Shown here piece after piece: positions 22,881 through 34,399 of a stretch of 59,283 bases of DNA. The DNA is from Dicyema japonicum (lineage: Eukaryota > Dicyemida > Rhombozoa > Dicyemidae): positions 1-59,283 of the forward strand of contig RDEW01000054.1 in the NCBI GenBank assembly GCA_011109175.1, given 5' to 3'. The number at the start of each line of letters is the position of its first letter. The first letter of the stretch is position 1. The translations under genes were made by a program, and so were the position numbers. The notes beneath the pieces were generated by a model. That model was not told the DNA's origin and searched no databases. It saw only the letters and a program-made list of their open reading frames with translations.

Positions 22881-23802
22881 GTTAAACTTTGCTGCTACAA
22901 CACTCCAACTGAAATCCACGGAATCAATGACCTTATCTCTTTCGACTTTATGGACCCTTGCCTTTTGCAATACCTCGTGTCTGCGCTTGAGCAGCAACAC
23001 GCGTTGAACGATGAGAGACTTTTGACTTCTATAGGGGGTAGGGTAGTTTTCCTGCTGATTGAATAGATGGCCGAGTTTCCGTTGGAGCCAATGCTCTCCA
23101 ATGTTTTAATTATGCCCGTAGATCGTGTCGATGCTGTCTGTTCAGAACTTGTTTTTTCAGACCCAAAGAGAACGCTGATAACGATGACCAGAAGATTGCA
23201 AACTTCTACCAGTCAGATGGTAACCATCTAACTCTTTGGAAATTTACAATACCTGGACTAAGAATGGGTGTTCAGAAAAACTGGGCTCGCAGTAATTTCC
23301 TAAACAAAGAGTATTGAAAAGGTGTCTGGACATTAGAAAGCAGATGATAAACATCATTGACAGGTAAATTGGTTGTCTTATTCAAGCATAAATTGAATGT
23401 CGTCCATTTGTGTGAAAAACATGTCATCTGCCCCTAAGATACTCGTTAGCTGGTTTTAGGAAGTGTATCAGACGAACATCGATCAGCAAACAGTGTACAT
23501 CCACCCATTCAGTGCTTTCATTAATTGTCAACCTGAATGGTAGGGATAGTGGCTTATTTCCGGGTTGTTTAGCATGAGTTGATGTTAACTTCAAAAGAAT
23601 ACATGCATGGAGCTAGCGCTATTGATCCTCAATGGCTAGTGAAGTTTGCTCCAAAGTGAAGATATTTGTTGACAGGATTTTCAATCTGAGTTGGGCGTCA
23701 AACAACCAGAGCTTAGCAACTACTGGATCTAAGGGATCTCTCATATTAGACAGCATAGTTAGGAATGGATGGAGATCATTTTATAGTTATTACAAGACCT
23801 AA
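22881..23802 (+). pseudogene. DHX8/Prp22-type DEAH RNA helicase, C-terminal region (broken)
   Basis: Prp22/DHX8 proteins release mature mRNA from the spliceosome. The translation follows the family's C-terminal order: GINDLISFDFMDP, LNDERLLTSIGGR joined across a 24-nt intron (23043-23066) to MAEFPLEPML, then RPKENADNDDQKIANFYQ and GNHLTLW, RVLKRCLDIRKQMINIIDR, HKLNVV, NIDQQTVYIHPFSAFINCQ, HELMLTSKEYM and AIDPQWLVKFAPK. A 20-nt intron (23656-23675) leads to a divergent tail ending TAA 23800-23802. Several block-to-block frames do not close with GT...AG introns. The helicase motor with the DEAH box is absent upstream, where an RTE fragment lies. Most likely a pseudogene or a fragment. Confidence 0.75.
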
Positions 23803-24600
23803 TAAGTATCCATCTTAAGTATCTATCATCGATCTAACTTACATTTTTCGACATCATTCATTCGTGTTCATAATTGTGACTTTGATGTGTTGATACTAAA
23901 TTAAGAACTTCGTTAATTTATAATTGATTTGATTATTGTCGAAATCACCAATTGTTCCATTGCCGACCATATTAAGAATATATCATCGATCTGAATGTCA
24001 TGAATTATAAACAACGTTTGTCTACAATGACAAGACTTACCAATCTATGGTTCGACCGGCATTTACTGCGTCTTATTTAATAGCTGCACGGCTCCTACAA
24101 GTTTGTGAGGCTGTGGTTACTTAATTAACCATATTATCATGTATTTGACGATTAGAAAGCCGCTTTTGTCGCTTTTGCTAACAAAAAAGTGACAGACAAT
24201 CAGGGATAATCGATATTTTCAAATTCTCTTAATAAGTATAAGTTATTTGGATATTATTTATCCGAATTATCCTATTTTTGTCTCACTGACAAGCAAGTTA
24301 ATGGTTTTCTGTTGAATGTTTTCGATAAAAGATTAATTCTTATATTCCTTCCTTTGAGATTAAAAAAATTCGATTAAGCAAATGATTGAAACCTTTGCTA
24401 TGGTTGCTACTTTGTCGACCTCCTTTGCCCCTTCAACATTGTCGGAGCATGGTACACTGTTTAAGCGGGAATGCGCTTCATTTCCTAAGGAAATTTGGAC
24501 GCCTTGCTACACTAAAAAGCCACGACGCACGTGAGACTGGAAGGTTCTCCAGTTGATCTCTGCTGTGATCGCGAGAGGCAACTCAACATCGATTATGTAG
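23803..24600. other. AT-rich, no gene recognised
   Basis: Stop-rich in all frames; no repeat partner found in this window. Confidence 0.4.
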
Positions 24601-24609
24601 GCGGGGATC

Positions 24610-24850
24610 GTTTTTGATTGATTTTTGTGTTTTTGAGCAAATTAATTGTACCAAAAAACACCGTGATCAGACGAAAAAATTCACGTGATCTCGACCTCCT
24701 CAGCAAATCTTCGCATACTAGAACATACAGGAAGTGCCGTCCAGAGAGAACTCCACTCCATTATTGACTAATGGTCCTTTTTGGATATAATTTAGGATTA
24801 TATCTTACGCCACCAGAGATGGTGAACCACGTGAAGCCACGTTAGCAATT
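24610..24850 (-). mobile_element. Short non-autonomous element (type B), minus copy
   Basis: The reverse complement aligns with 38090-38315: CGTGGTTCACCATCTCTGG hairpin, AGATATAATCCTAAATTATATCC, AAAGGACCATTAGTCAA, CTGGACGGCACTT, GCGAAGA...GCTGAG, a GATCAC 3' box, then CGGTGTTTTTT and an AT tail. About 230 bp, no coding capacity. Confidence 0.7.
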
Positions 24851-24856
24851 CAACAT

Positions 24857-25490
24857 CTACTGGAGCCAAAAGGTTAGAGAAAGAACAGAAGAAACAAACA
24901 AAAAAAATTTCAATTCAAGTAGCCTGTGACGCCACACTAACAATTCAACCCTGTATAATTCATTGGACCGATCATTAACTATGACTGCGCTACATGGGAA
25001 TAAACCTCTCATGGACGAACTGTCTGAAATCGAAGCCTGTCTACGCCAGGCGGCTACGTCAATAAAACACTTGGCATAACTGGAAGAATTATCTAACTCG
25101 ACTCTCGACCATCTTATCCGCGAAAATTGAAAAGGTCTCGTAACTCTTCGAAAACTGAAGTGCCTATCACAGAAAGACCAGTCCACCCCTAAAAGCAGAA
25201 ATAAATAATACATCACGCCGGAGGAATATATATGGGAAACACTGCCTCCCGCCCGATCCGTAGCTACGCTGGATCGAAAGTCCAATATCGGAAAAAGTTG
25301 AGAGCTTCTTTGAAGTTTTTCTCCGATAGATTGGAACATCAATCTCATCAAGACTGAAAGATTCTAGGGAATGCTGTTTGGTTTCTAGAGCATCTTCAAT
25401 CTTTCGTGGCAATTCATATTGTCTTTGCAGCTTTTGGAACCTAATAACATCACTACTGAAGAGAATGACCATTAAGATCTTTTCCACCAT
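24857..25490 (-). other. Overlapping ORFs, possible LINE 5' part or host exon
   Basis: The minus strand has an open frame of 107 codons from 25490 (KLQRQYELPRKIEDALETKQ, then SLDEIDVPIYRRKTSKKLST). In a shifted frame a second one runs to 24857. Near 24930 the minus strand carries TTGAATTGTTAGTGTGGCGTC, a sub-repeat also found just 5' of the conserved hairpin at 38.08 kb, so the right part may belong to a LINE 5' region. Product not recognised. Confidence 0.3.
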
Positions 25491-25499
25491 CTGCCCAAA

Positions 25500-26150
25500 A
25501 TTTATTACCCAATATTAATTTAAACACGTACATCTTAGTAAATTCCCATTTCTCATTCTTTCTTGCATGAGCAATTAACAATCAAGGAAGTAGCCAAATT
25601 TCTACTCTATAACTCTCGAAAACTCATAAGGCTTCCAACCAGTCTCTCCACTAAATGCTACTCAGATATCTTGAAACCACAGAAAATATAGATGATATGA
25701 CCGATGGAAGAGCAGTGAAAAATACCTTCTCTGTTAATATCGACCACCCTTTTATTTCCTTTTAATCGAGTGGGCAATAAAAACAAATAATACTGTTAAA
25801 GACAAGATCATCATCTCCTTATTCTGCATAAACTGATTATAAAAGTGAATCTTTTATAATTTATTAATGTTTATGGAATATTAAGTCAATGTATAATATG
25901 TGTTATGTCATTTTAATTCACTGTTCTTTACTTAAATAAAGTGTGTGTCCTGCCTATGCGGAGCTATAAAATACTATGGCTCTTGTGAAAAGGCTTTATT
26001 ATTATTATTTTGTATATGTAGAGTTGGTGGTTTAATAATTACTTACCAAATTAGTCCTTATTAATTTCCAAAATAAGATTACATTGATTATTACTTTTAA
26101 GTACTATAATGCTCGAATTTTTTTCATTTTATTATCATTTCTTAATTACG
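25500..26150. other. AT-rich, no gene recognised
   Basis: No supportable frame; AATAAA-like signals at 25930-25950 have no obvious gene upstream. Confidence 0.35.
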
Positions 26151-26159
26151 TTTTCAACA

Positions 26160-26640
26160 CGGGGCGAGAATGACATATTCATGTCAAAAGTCACCCCAAG
26201 GGTCCTTTGAGATTTTCTGAAAGGAATAGCTTCATTGTTTGCCTTTCAGTTCGACCATCCGTCTTCCCACTCTCTTGTCTAAAGTAAATAGGGTTGTGAC
26301 GGACTTCTCTAGAAGTTATGCAATTCTTCTATAGCCATTCGTCAAGACGGTCCAGGTTGTCTTGTCCGGGAGGAAATTTTTGATTTTCACAAGAACCAGC
26401 CTTTCCAGAATTTTAGACAGCGAACACAATAACGCGACCGGTCTGTATGAAGCTGGGTCCTTTTTTACTTTACCGGGTTTCAAAATTGGACGTAAGTGTG
26501 CAAGCTTCCATAAGGCTGGAATATAATTTTTGTGGAAAGGTTGAATGTCTTTGTTAATCAGCGATTCCATAGTCTCCCAGATTTTTTAGGAGGATCATTG
26601 GGATCTTCCCGGTCCGTTATAATAGGTTTGTTCTAATGGC
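26160..26640 (-). pseudogene. Jockey/CR1-like LINE, RT N-terminal fragment
   Basis: The minus strand encodes the start of the RT core: IPALWKLAHLRPILKPGK followed by DPASYRPVALLCSLSKILER. These are the classical motif 1-2 residues (RPILKPGK, YRPV.L...SK..E). The catalytic core is missing. Downstream on the minus strand only scraps remain. Confidence 0.75.
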
Positions 26641-27179
26641 TTTCAATGCATATCTCACGTCGTTTTCAGTGAAGTGAATCGTTTCCGGTTCCTTTTTCTG
26701 TTTACTGAAATATTTCGGGGATATATACGACTTCTTATAATCTTTATGGGATATTTTTACATATTATTTTATTAGATTGTATAACTTCTTTTAACTGTAA
26801 TCCACAACGGACGATCTTTCATTCTCTCTTGAGGCGTCTATACCACACTAGTTTAAATTCTCTCATGCAAAAGAAAAAGAGTTCAATGTTAAGAAAAGCT
26901 AGAAGAACAGTCTCTGAATTCAAAGATGAATCTTGAGTTATTGACGATGAGAATCTATTTTGTCTGCTTTTTATATTTATAGTCAACTGTTTTATAAAAA
27001 TTTTGATTGATTCTCACCGTTCAACCCCAAAACATTAAACGAATTTAATTCAATAATTTTGAACAAATTGTACAAATTGTTAACGTATTTAAATCTATCA
27101 ATCACCAACTATAACTCAAATATCTATTTATCCCCAAACTCTACTTATAAGACTGACAACTCGAAGGCCGTTAAAATGT

Positions 27180-28060
27180 GACTCATTTGATTCAACTATG
27201 GGTGGAAATTTTCGATGTGGTGCACCTTCACGTGGAGAAAATTGGATACCAGTTTCAATATGGCAACTAAAGGAACCACAATTATTCCTTTCTCAACCTT
27301 TTCAACGACCTCTGGAAAGTCGGACTGGATGAGCGGGCGCATAGCTTTTGTTCCCAATGATCGAATTGGGTACTACTAATTATTTCTGTGGACATCGAAC
27401 AGAACCCCGGACTCCACGAAAATAGGAAATTCCTCAATATCATTCAATTCAACATAAATGGCCTTTCACACAAATCAACTGAACTTTTTGTATTTCAAAC
27501 TTCTCACAAAATTAATATTGCCATGCTACAAGAAACGAAACAATCCAGAAAGTCATTGCTTCCACACTACAGAGACTACTATATTTTCCGCCGTGGTCGA
27601 CCGGATTCAAACAAGGAGAAGGTGTTCTCACAAATCTATTCCATCCTCTGATACTTCCTCTCAGATACAAGCTCTGTTTGAAGATGATGATCACATCGAA
27701 CTAACTTCCGTCTTGGAGAAAATAAACCAAACTAGGTACATATTTGTGAATCTTCACATCCACCACCAAGTCCCAGTATAAAACATTACTTCTCAAAACT
27801 AACTGAATTGCAAAAGATTAAAAATGTAATAATCTGCGGAGACCTAAATGCAAAAAATCCGCTTTGGTTATTCGGGCAAAAGAGTAATGAGAGGGGTTTT
27901 CAGGTCCTCTCTCAACTAGATTTTTTGACTTTATTAGTCGGAAATTTTGACCTTTTTTGACTTTATGATAAATTTATCTACAAAAAATTTTTTAATGTAA
28001 AAATACTCCGAGGGAACTCGTTCGTAATCCACGCAGCAGGCTTCTTCAACTGACATTTGT
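27180..28060 (+). pseudogene. Jockey/CR1-like LINE, 5' end with 2A-like peptide and APE endonuclease
   Basis: Around 27370-27414 the frame reads LLIISVDIEQNPGL, a 2A-like ribosome-skipping motif with leucine instead of the final proline. Directly after come endonuclease motifs FNINGL, then IAMLQETKQS with its catalytic glutamate, and after frameshifts IICGDLNAKNPLW (about 27830). The element loses its frame near 27650 and stops before the RT. Two-A peptides at LINE N-termini are known from trypanosomes and marine invertebrates. Confidence 0.75.
27370..27414 (+). other. 2A-like peptide site (variant, NPGL)
   Basis: Codons for V-D-I-E-Q-N-P-G-L match the D-[VI]-E-x-N-P-G-P consensus except for the last residue, which is the first residue of the downstream product. 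The P-to-L change would be expected to abolish skipping, consistent with a decaying copy. Confidence 0.7.
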
Positions 28061-29010
28061 TTAATTGTTAAAAAAATATATATAAAAAACTAATCAAAAT
28101 ATTTATTAAAATACAAAATATAATTCGAAACGTTTTCGGGTTTAAAATTCTGGTTTTTATATTAGTAATTTTCCTAATAAAGAACAACTCTCAACAGAAT
28201 AATGATGTGGAAGGACACTTTTTAAAAAAGTTGTATACATATGGAGAAATATGTTGTTTTTCCATTTTTGAAATAGAAAGCACTTGATTTACAGATAATC
28301 TTGATTCTAGATACTTCCTGATTCCACATAAATCGTCCCTGAAATGCAATTTCTTAATGTCTTCAACAGCGTTTTCTATAGTGAAATAGGTTTCTTCTGC
28401 CTTCCTTATAGTTTCACATATTTCGTCATTTTGGCATAATATTGATGATAAATTTGTTTTGACAAACCGCTTGCAAACATCTTTTGACTAAAATCCCTTT
28501 TCCATCGAAACTTTCAATTATTTTATTTATTTCTGTGTAATCTTTGCAATAATAGCGGGCTGCTTCCATCCAACTCTCCCATCTTTTAGAATAACTTCAG
28601 GTGGATACCCAATTTTAGCAAATTTTTCTCTTCGTGTCTTGTTTTTGACAGTCGCGGCCTTTACCGATGAAATTAAAAAAATCAACATTCTTAAAATATC
28701 CTCTTATTTTAAGGCAACAGTTATGAAGATGAAGATTACATGATGCAAATTCGTGTATAAAACCTTCAATACCTGTGCGGCAGCTGCATCAGATACCAGT
28801 AATACAAAATTATCGCGATCTATCGCAAAATCCCTTAGCACATCGTCAATTATCTGACAGACAGTCGACGAGTTAGCTGAAAAAAACAATGGTGGACAAG
28901 ATATTAAAAATATTTTCTCTGGATCAGAAATTCTACCAATAAGTGTGTTGACATATTCTGTCCCGGATATCAGTTTCATCAATCGAAACAAAAATTTTTC
29001 AGATCTATAA
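28040..29010 (-). pseudogene. hAT-like transposase fragment
   Basis: The minus strand has an open block 28704-28991 with CQIIDDVLRDFAIDRDNF, LLVSDAAAAQVLKVLY and NLHHVIF. This resembles the SDAA..M..A...L...FP.L.HVTC stretch of hAT-type transposases and their domesticated zinc-finger relatives. Further on (28150-28620), after shifts, come the RW..W..AA.YYC-like block and an alpha-helical tail. Multiple frameshifts mean no function. Assignment rests on motif order, not on a search. Confidence 0.5.
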
Positions 29011-29219
29011 TAAATGCAAATAAAACCTCAAAATAGATTAATTCTGTCAAGCTGCTCCTGTCAAAAATTATTTACACATTTTTCGGCAAGCGTAAGCAAG
29101 AAGAAGATTATGTCCAATACTCTCAAACAAGTCTCGTAAGCTTTTACTGTTTAGCTTATGCAAAGAAATATCGGATTCGACTTAAACCTTAGTGACTTTA
29201 TCGACCCATGTGTCGTCAG

Positions 29220-30736
29220 ATGGGACGAGAAATCAGTTGATCTTAATGCAAAAGTTAGAAATCGAATCACTATAAAAGAAGTATTCATTGGAAGACATGG
29301 AAGGGGAAAAAGGAACATTGCAGGAACCTTGCTAGCTAGCTTTTGTCGAGCAAATAACATATTCCTTTGTAACACGGCCTATATGCACTCAGCAAGACAA
29401 GGAGCCACTTTGCCACTTGGAGAAGGACTATTGATAGCAGTACAGAAGCCAAACTAAAAATTGGGGAAAGTTGAGAACCTAAGACCAGTGATCTTAACCA
29501 ACAAATTACGGAAGATACTAGCCAATATTACGCATCAAAAAATTGAGGGACGCCTAGACTCGTACCTGTCGGCTTATCAAAGTGGCTTCCGCAAAGGGAG
29601 AGCAACGTCAGATGTTATATGGAGCCACAAATGGAGATATGCGACTGTTCAAAAATTTTAAATAACGACAACCATTCTGGGGATTGACATGTCAAAGGCC
29701 TTTGATTCCATCAACAGGAACAAGCTGCTGCAAATAATGGAGCACTTCTTGAAGGGCTTAACGATCAGGAAGGTCAGACACTTTTGACAAACACGAGTTT
29801 GATTGTCAGAACTGGGAAAGCTTTATTGAGGAAATTTGAAACGACAATTGGTACCCTTCAAGGAGATTCATTATCCCGATTTTGTTTATCATTTTCTTAG
29901 AGGCAGCTCTACGAGACTTGAAGCCTCATATCGGAGAAGGAACGAGCATAATAGCATATGCGGATGACGTGGACTTTATTTCGAATAACAAAGAAGAGTT
30001 AATTGCACTTTTGGAGAAAATGCCTGATAAAATGGCTGAATGGTCATTAAAAGTAAATACAAACAAAACCGAAATCACGGAGCTAAAAAGAAGTGAGGAA
30101 AGGACCGAGGAGCACTGGCGTAGATCAAAAAAACTAGGATCCCTTCTCGGTGACACCGAAGATATAACACGAAGGAAGACACTAACTAATGTCGCTTTCA
30201 ACAAAATGAAGAAAACCTGGCTTCTGCACAAAGGGTTTGACCCTAAAACTCGAATGAGACTATACAATGCCCTAGTGAGGCCAATCCTATTATATAATGC
30301 CGGTACATGGGCATGTACAGAGCAGGAACTCGAAAAGTTGAATTCTTTTCACAGAAATCATCTCCGAGCACTCCTTTCTTTCCGAAGCTTTTTCAAAATG
30401 CCGTCCGAAATCTTATACAAGAGAACAGGAACTGAGCCAATATCATGTGATTTTACTGATTCAAGATGGAGGCTGTTTGGACAAATACTTCGCCACAATA
30501 TAGGGACCTCTGCCAACACAGCAATGGAGGAGTATTTTATCTTAGAGGCTTCGCGTTTCCACGTCCGGCCAAGGACAACACTGCCAGTATCCCTAGATGA
30601 AGATCTCAGAAGGATTGGAAAGTGTTTTAAAGACGGGGATGATCTAGATATGCTACGGAACATGGCAACGGATCGAAAAAGATGGGGGATATTAATTAGA
30701 TTGTTAACTTTTCGTGTTGCACATGCTTTGTCATGA
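29220..30736 (+). pseudogene. YADDVDF LINE with internal deletion fusing APE to RT
   Basis: The endonuclease piece (DLNAKVRNRITI, FIGRHGRGKRNIAGTLLASF, to HSARQGATL near 29410) runs straight into RT motif 1 (GEGLLIAVQKPN). The endonuclease end, linker and RT start are therefore deleted. RT follows with stops: ENLRPVILTNKLRKILANI, GIDMSKAFDSINR, TLQGDSLS, then a long open frame 29882-30736 with IIAYADDVDFISNN, LGSLLGDTEDITRRKT, YNAGTWACTEQ and the C-terminal GDDLDMLRNMATDRKRW. About 60-70 percent like the 55.4-kb ORF by eye. Confidence 0.85.
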
Positions 30737-31207
30737 TCTTGGCATTGCGTACCTTCCTTGCCTTCCTTCAGGAGGTTGGACTCTTCCCGAAAGAAATGCC
30801 TTAAAAGACATTTGATGACTTTTCTCCATCAGCGGGAGAATAAAACATGAGTGTGCGATAAAAGCGGGGGTCGAATTTATAGTTTTGTCAGAAACGGTAT
30901 AATAAGAGAGTACTTATAATAAGAGAGTATTCTTTGAAATAGGTTATTCAACACTAGATCTTAATGCTTTTGCCTATGTGCACCTCAAAAGTAATCACAG
31001 GTTTATCAAAATTCGTTTATAAATTTGCAGACGAAATTTTGTAGACCCGAGGACAGGTGCACATACGCAGACTGTTGAGAGGTTCAGATAAAAATTAAAT
31101 AGGAAAATTTAAAATGTGAGGAAGCGCAAAATGCCGCAAGAAAAGACAAAGAGGAACCGAGCGTCATTTCATGGGTTCACATTTTGCAGGTATTAAATAC
31201 TCGAGTT
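30737..31207. other. LINE 3' flank and spacer
   Basis: Holds a short tandem repeat (ATAATAAGAGAGTA twice, about 30898-30930). No gene. Confidence 0.4.
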
Positions 31208-31758
31208 ACACTCAATCCATAAATGATGACCCAATTCCCATAAATGTTGACCCAATTCCCATAAATGATGTCCAAGTTATATATATAAATAATACACAAG
31301 TAAATCTATATTTTAAAATTTTAATTTTTTAGATTTGTTATCAACTAATACAGATATGAGAAGTCGCAAGGTTTTTATGAACGAAAGTCTATTTATCACT
31401 TCGATCAGTAAAAAGAGTTTGAATAGGTGTATACAAAAGTGTTACAACATTTTATTTACCCCCTTATTCAACTGACTTGAACCCAATTGAAAACTTTTTT
31501 TATTGTGTGAAATCTCGCCTAAATGTAATTAGACCAAGAGTAACTGTAAGAGGAGAATTGCTAACAACTATCGGATTTCGTATGAGTGGTCTCGAAACCG
31601 AGAATTTGTCCTCATATTACAGTTTTTGGGAAAGGGTAAATGGAATTAATAACAGATTAATTGAATAAAATACTTTTTTCCTAAATTATTTATTAGTATA
31701 ATATATATAACTTGGACATCATTTATGGGAATTGGGTCAACATTTATGGGATTCAGTG
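31208..31758 (+). mobile_element. Tc1/IS630-type short DNA transposon with residual transposase
   Basis: Terminal inverted repeats of about 50 bp start CACT[CG]AATCC and continue CATAAATG...ACCCAATTCCCATAAATGATGTCCAAG. They are flanked by TA on both sides (31206-31207 and 31759-31760), the target duplication of this superfamily. The left repeat holds an internal tandem duplication. Inside, 31440-31668 encodes FYLPPYSTDLNPIENFFYCV, the conserved C-terminal block bearing the third catalytic residue of DDE_3 transposases. The catalytic core upstream is deleted, so it is non-autonomous. Confidence 0.8.
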
Positions 31759-31761
31759 TAT

Positions 31762-32940
31762 TATGTAGAATCACGCTGCGTTGCGTAGAAACAATGACTT
31801 ATTTTTGTAATAATGATTTTTTTCCGCTAAGGGAATGATTATAAGCATCTATATGAAGCGCATAACGGTTTCTTCTTAGGTAGAGGGGTCGTTAATAGCT
31901 CACCATTGACTTTGTCGGTGTCGTATTAACACCACTAAGTCGTAAAGATTTAGCAATTTATTTTAAAAATTTTATAATAATATTACAAATTCGGCATTGT
32001 TCAATTTTTTTATTTTCATTAATTCATTTAGAGCCTTTCGTGAAGCATGTATTGCAAAAGTACCTAATTATTTTATAAATTATTATATATTTATTTATAT
32101 TTGGCTAACCTTGTTAAATTAAGTTTAATTTTAAATATTTTAATAAATTCAGCATTTAATCTTTTTGTCGATATTTATCCATACAAAAATCACAGGAAGT
32201 TGTAGTGATAAAGAAATGAACCATCTTAAAGACCTGTAGTAGTTATATTAATCATATCACAGAGACGTTATTCCATTACGCCAGTTCCTTCATGTATCCC
32301 ATTGAGGAAATGAATTGATACCCATTTTCTAAGCATTATTGAGAAAATTACGGTCGTTTACAGGATCCATCCACTTCTGTGCAATTTCTATGGCGTCTTA
32401 GTTGAGTCCACGTCCACTCTTTTCCTTTTGATTTAGCTCCCGTCGTTCCTTCTGCAGAGAACTCTGTAACATCGACGCCTGGTGAGAAATCCATCAGGAT
32501 TCTAGAAATATAAGCTAGTCACAACTTTATTATCTGAATTATAGATAGATTGCTTTGGGAAGTCTTCGAAAAGTACTGAGGAATTGGACGCTGTTGACTT
32601 GCTCAATCTCGACTTCATCGTCTAATCTAATATACATAGGGTACCTTGTGAAAAATTGTCGTAGGCATTCTGATCGAGGTCTATTAGCGCTGTAAGAAGT
32701 TTCCTCATTTTATAAAGAATTCCCGGTCCTGTGGTGTATTCCCTTCATCATAAGCGAGATCTTCTCAACGTTCTTTATTTCAACGACTCTAACTTTCACG
32801 CTTTGCTCGATCTTTCACAGCGTCTCTCACACTTCCTCTTTAATCTAAGTCTTAATTGTAGATACATTGAAATATGCAAATTTATCAATTTCCTCATTTA
32901 CTTTCGATATTATCGATAATCCTTTTAACTATTGAAACTC
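31762..32940. other. AT-rich, no gene recognised
   Basis: Very AT-rich at 31930-32170, with no supportable frame or repeat. Confidence 0.4.
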
Positions 32941-33240
32941 ATCCCGTGGCGCCATGTGGTGCTGCGTGGTTAATTGGTATAAGTTTTCTGCTTGCTTGTC
33001 TGTTCCTCCTCTCTCTTCCTATTAGAGTGGCGTCATGTGATCCACCTGTCTAGGTGCCGCCCAGTGCCCGGCCGGCATGAAAAAGGATCATTTGCTCTCC
33101 CCCACTCCACTGGAGGGGTTTTCACAACTGCATGTAATGGACGTCTTACCCTTTATGCTGATTCCGGATGGACTCTGTTTCTGTAGAAGTGGAAACTGTA
33201 TACACTTAATTAGTTGTTTACTTTAACTTCTTTCTCGGTG
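32941..33240 (+). mobile_element. Short non-autonomous element (type A), plus copy
   Basis: Closest match is 49498-49740 (over 95 percent by eye for about 240 bp), and it is inverted relative to 20690-20990. It carries the CATGTGATCCACC hairpin block at 33027-33060 and a tail with TTAATTAGTTGTTTACTTTA. No coding capacity. Confidence 0.75.
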
Positions 33241-33419
33241 TGTCCGGGGTTATAAATTAAATTCTCGCCACTAAGAAATTCATACGTAGCCACCAAAACG
33301 ACCGCTATTTTATTCTAAATAATTTATTCTATTTAATAATTATCTAATATATTATTACACTACAAAAGGATATACAAATTAAAAATAACAAACTTGATAT
33401 TTTCGCTGCAAGAGAGGTA

Positions 33420-34190
33420 AATCTCCTTCCATGGCTGTAGCAACTGTTCAGACACACCTAAACCGAATTTGTGACTGCCTTCTGCAAATATGTTATGTGT
33501 ATCAGCATCCAAGTCTCAATTCACATTATTCACTACGGACAGATGGTTCAAAGGTGGGCTTGAAATATCCATTGGAAACATCCCCATCCCTTCCAAGCGG
33601 ACCCAGAAGATCCTTTATGTAGTTTGCGACTCTCTGTTGACTTTCTCGAGTCACGTGGAAGAGGTGCTTGCCAAGGGTCTTCGGAAATGGAACATTCTGA
33701 ATGCGATGATAAAGAAGAGTCCTTCCCCCCCTTCCCGGCTGCTTGCGTCAGCAAGGTCTATCAACAAGTCATCGTATCTAACATTGAATATGCCTGCTCC
33801 GCCTGGAGGTTTGCGATTCCCTCTTCGAGAGTGGACTGTTTAAACTCTCTCAAGCGGAGAATTATGCACCACACGGACATCCCCATTGGCGACTTCGTTT
33901 CTGATGAGGCGACATTGAAAAATGACAGGGTTTCCTACGTTTCTGCAAGGAACTGGGAAACCCACTCAAGGAAAACGTGGCCCATGAAGAGGAATTTCGG
34001 TCGGTAATAAAAAAAGTGAATGCCGATTGAATTCCTTTGCAGAAGGAAAGAGAAGACGCTTCCGGAGTGCGGTTGGATCATCAGAAGACCAAATGAAGAG
34101 AATTCGGATGTTGTTGAAGGCTAGGATCACCTAATTAGTTAGTTTTGGCTTATCTTTCTTGGTGGTCTTAAGGGTTAAATAAATAAAATA
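33420..34190 (+). pseudogene. Jockey/CR1-like LINE, RT C-terminal part
   Basis: The frame at 33490-33780 encodes KSQFTLFTTDRW, LEISIGNIPIPSKRTQKILY and HVEEVLAKGLRKWNILNAM, the region after the catalytic box. A shifted frame continues VYQQVIVSNIEYACSAWRFA and RVDCLNSLKRRIM. It ends with GGATCACCTAATTAGTT and an AT-rich AAATAAA tail (34122-34195). 5'-truncated and frameshifted. Confidence 0.75.
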
Positions 34191-34210
34191 AATATTTTCG
34201 TACACAATAA

Positions 34211-34377
34211 ATGGGTGGCATAGTGGTTAGATGTCGGACTAAAGTGACTTAGGTTACGGGTTCGATTCTCGCTGCTGTTCACCTGGTGGAAGGTTCCACG
34301 CATCTACGATGCTAAAAGGGTTTTGACGAATGTCGCCGTCATCAGTGGATACTTAAATATTTAAAATTAATTCAAAT
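34211..34377 (+). mobile_element. tRNA-derived SINE, copy A
   Basis: The head holds a pol III A-box match TGGCATAGTGG (34216-34226) and a B-box match GGTTCGATTCT (34259-34269), spaced as in a tRNA. The acceptor and anticodon stems do not pair well, so this is a tRNA-derived head, not a tRNA gene. The body with CACGCATC, TTGACGAAT and CGCCGTCATCAGTG is shared with the inverted copy at 38.4-38.5 kb. Confidence 0.7.
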
Positions 34378-34399
34378 TTTATTATTTAAATAAAAATGT

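Noticed and set aside
24857-25351. 164-codon minus-strand ORF as a gene
   Set aside because: It overlaps a better frame, has an unusual Ser/Arg/Leu/Phe composition and no domain; part of it matches LINE 5' sub-repeats.
29926-30663. Two minus-strand ORFs of about 100 codons
   Set aside because: They are antisense to the reverse transcriptase frame with clear RT motifs.
34211-34283. tRNA gene
   Set aside because: A and B boxes are present, but acceptor and anticodon stems do not pair and a second, more diverged copy exists, so it is a SINE.
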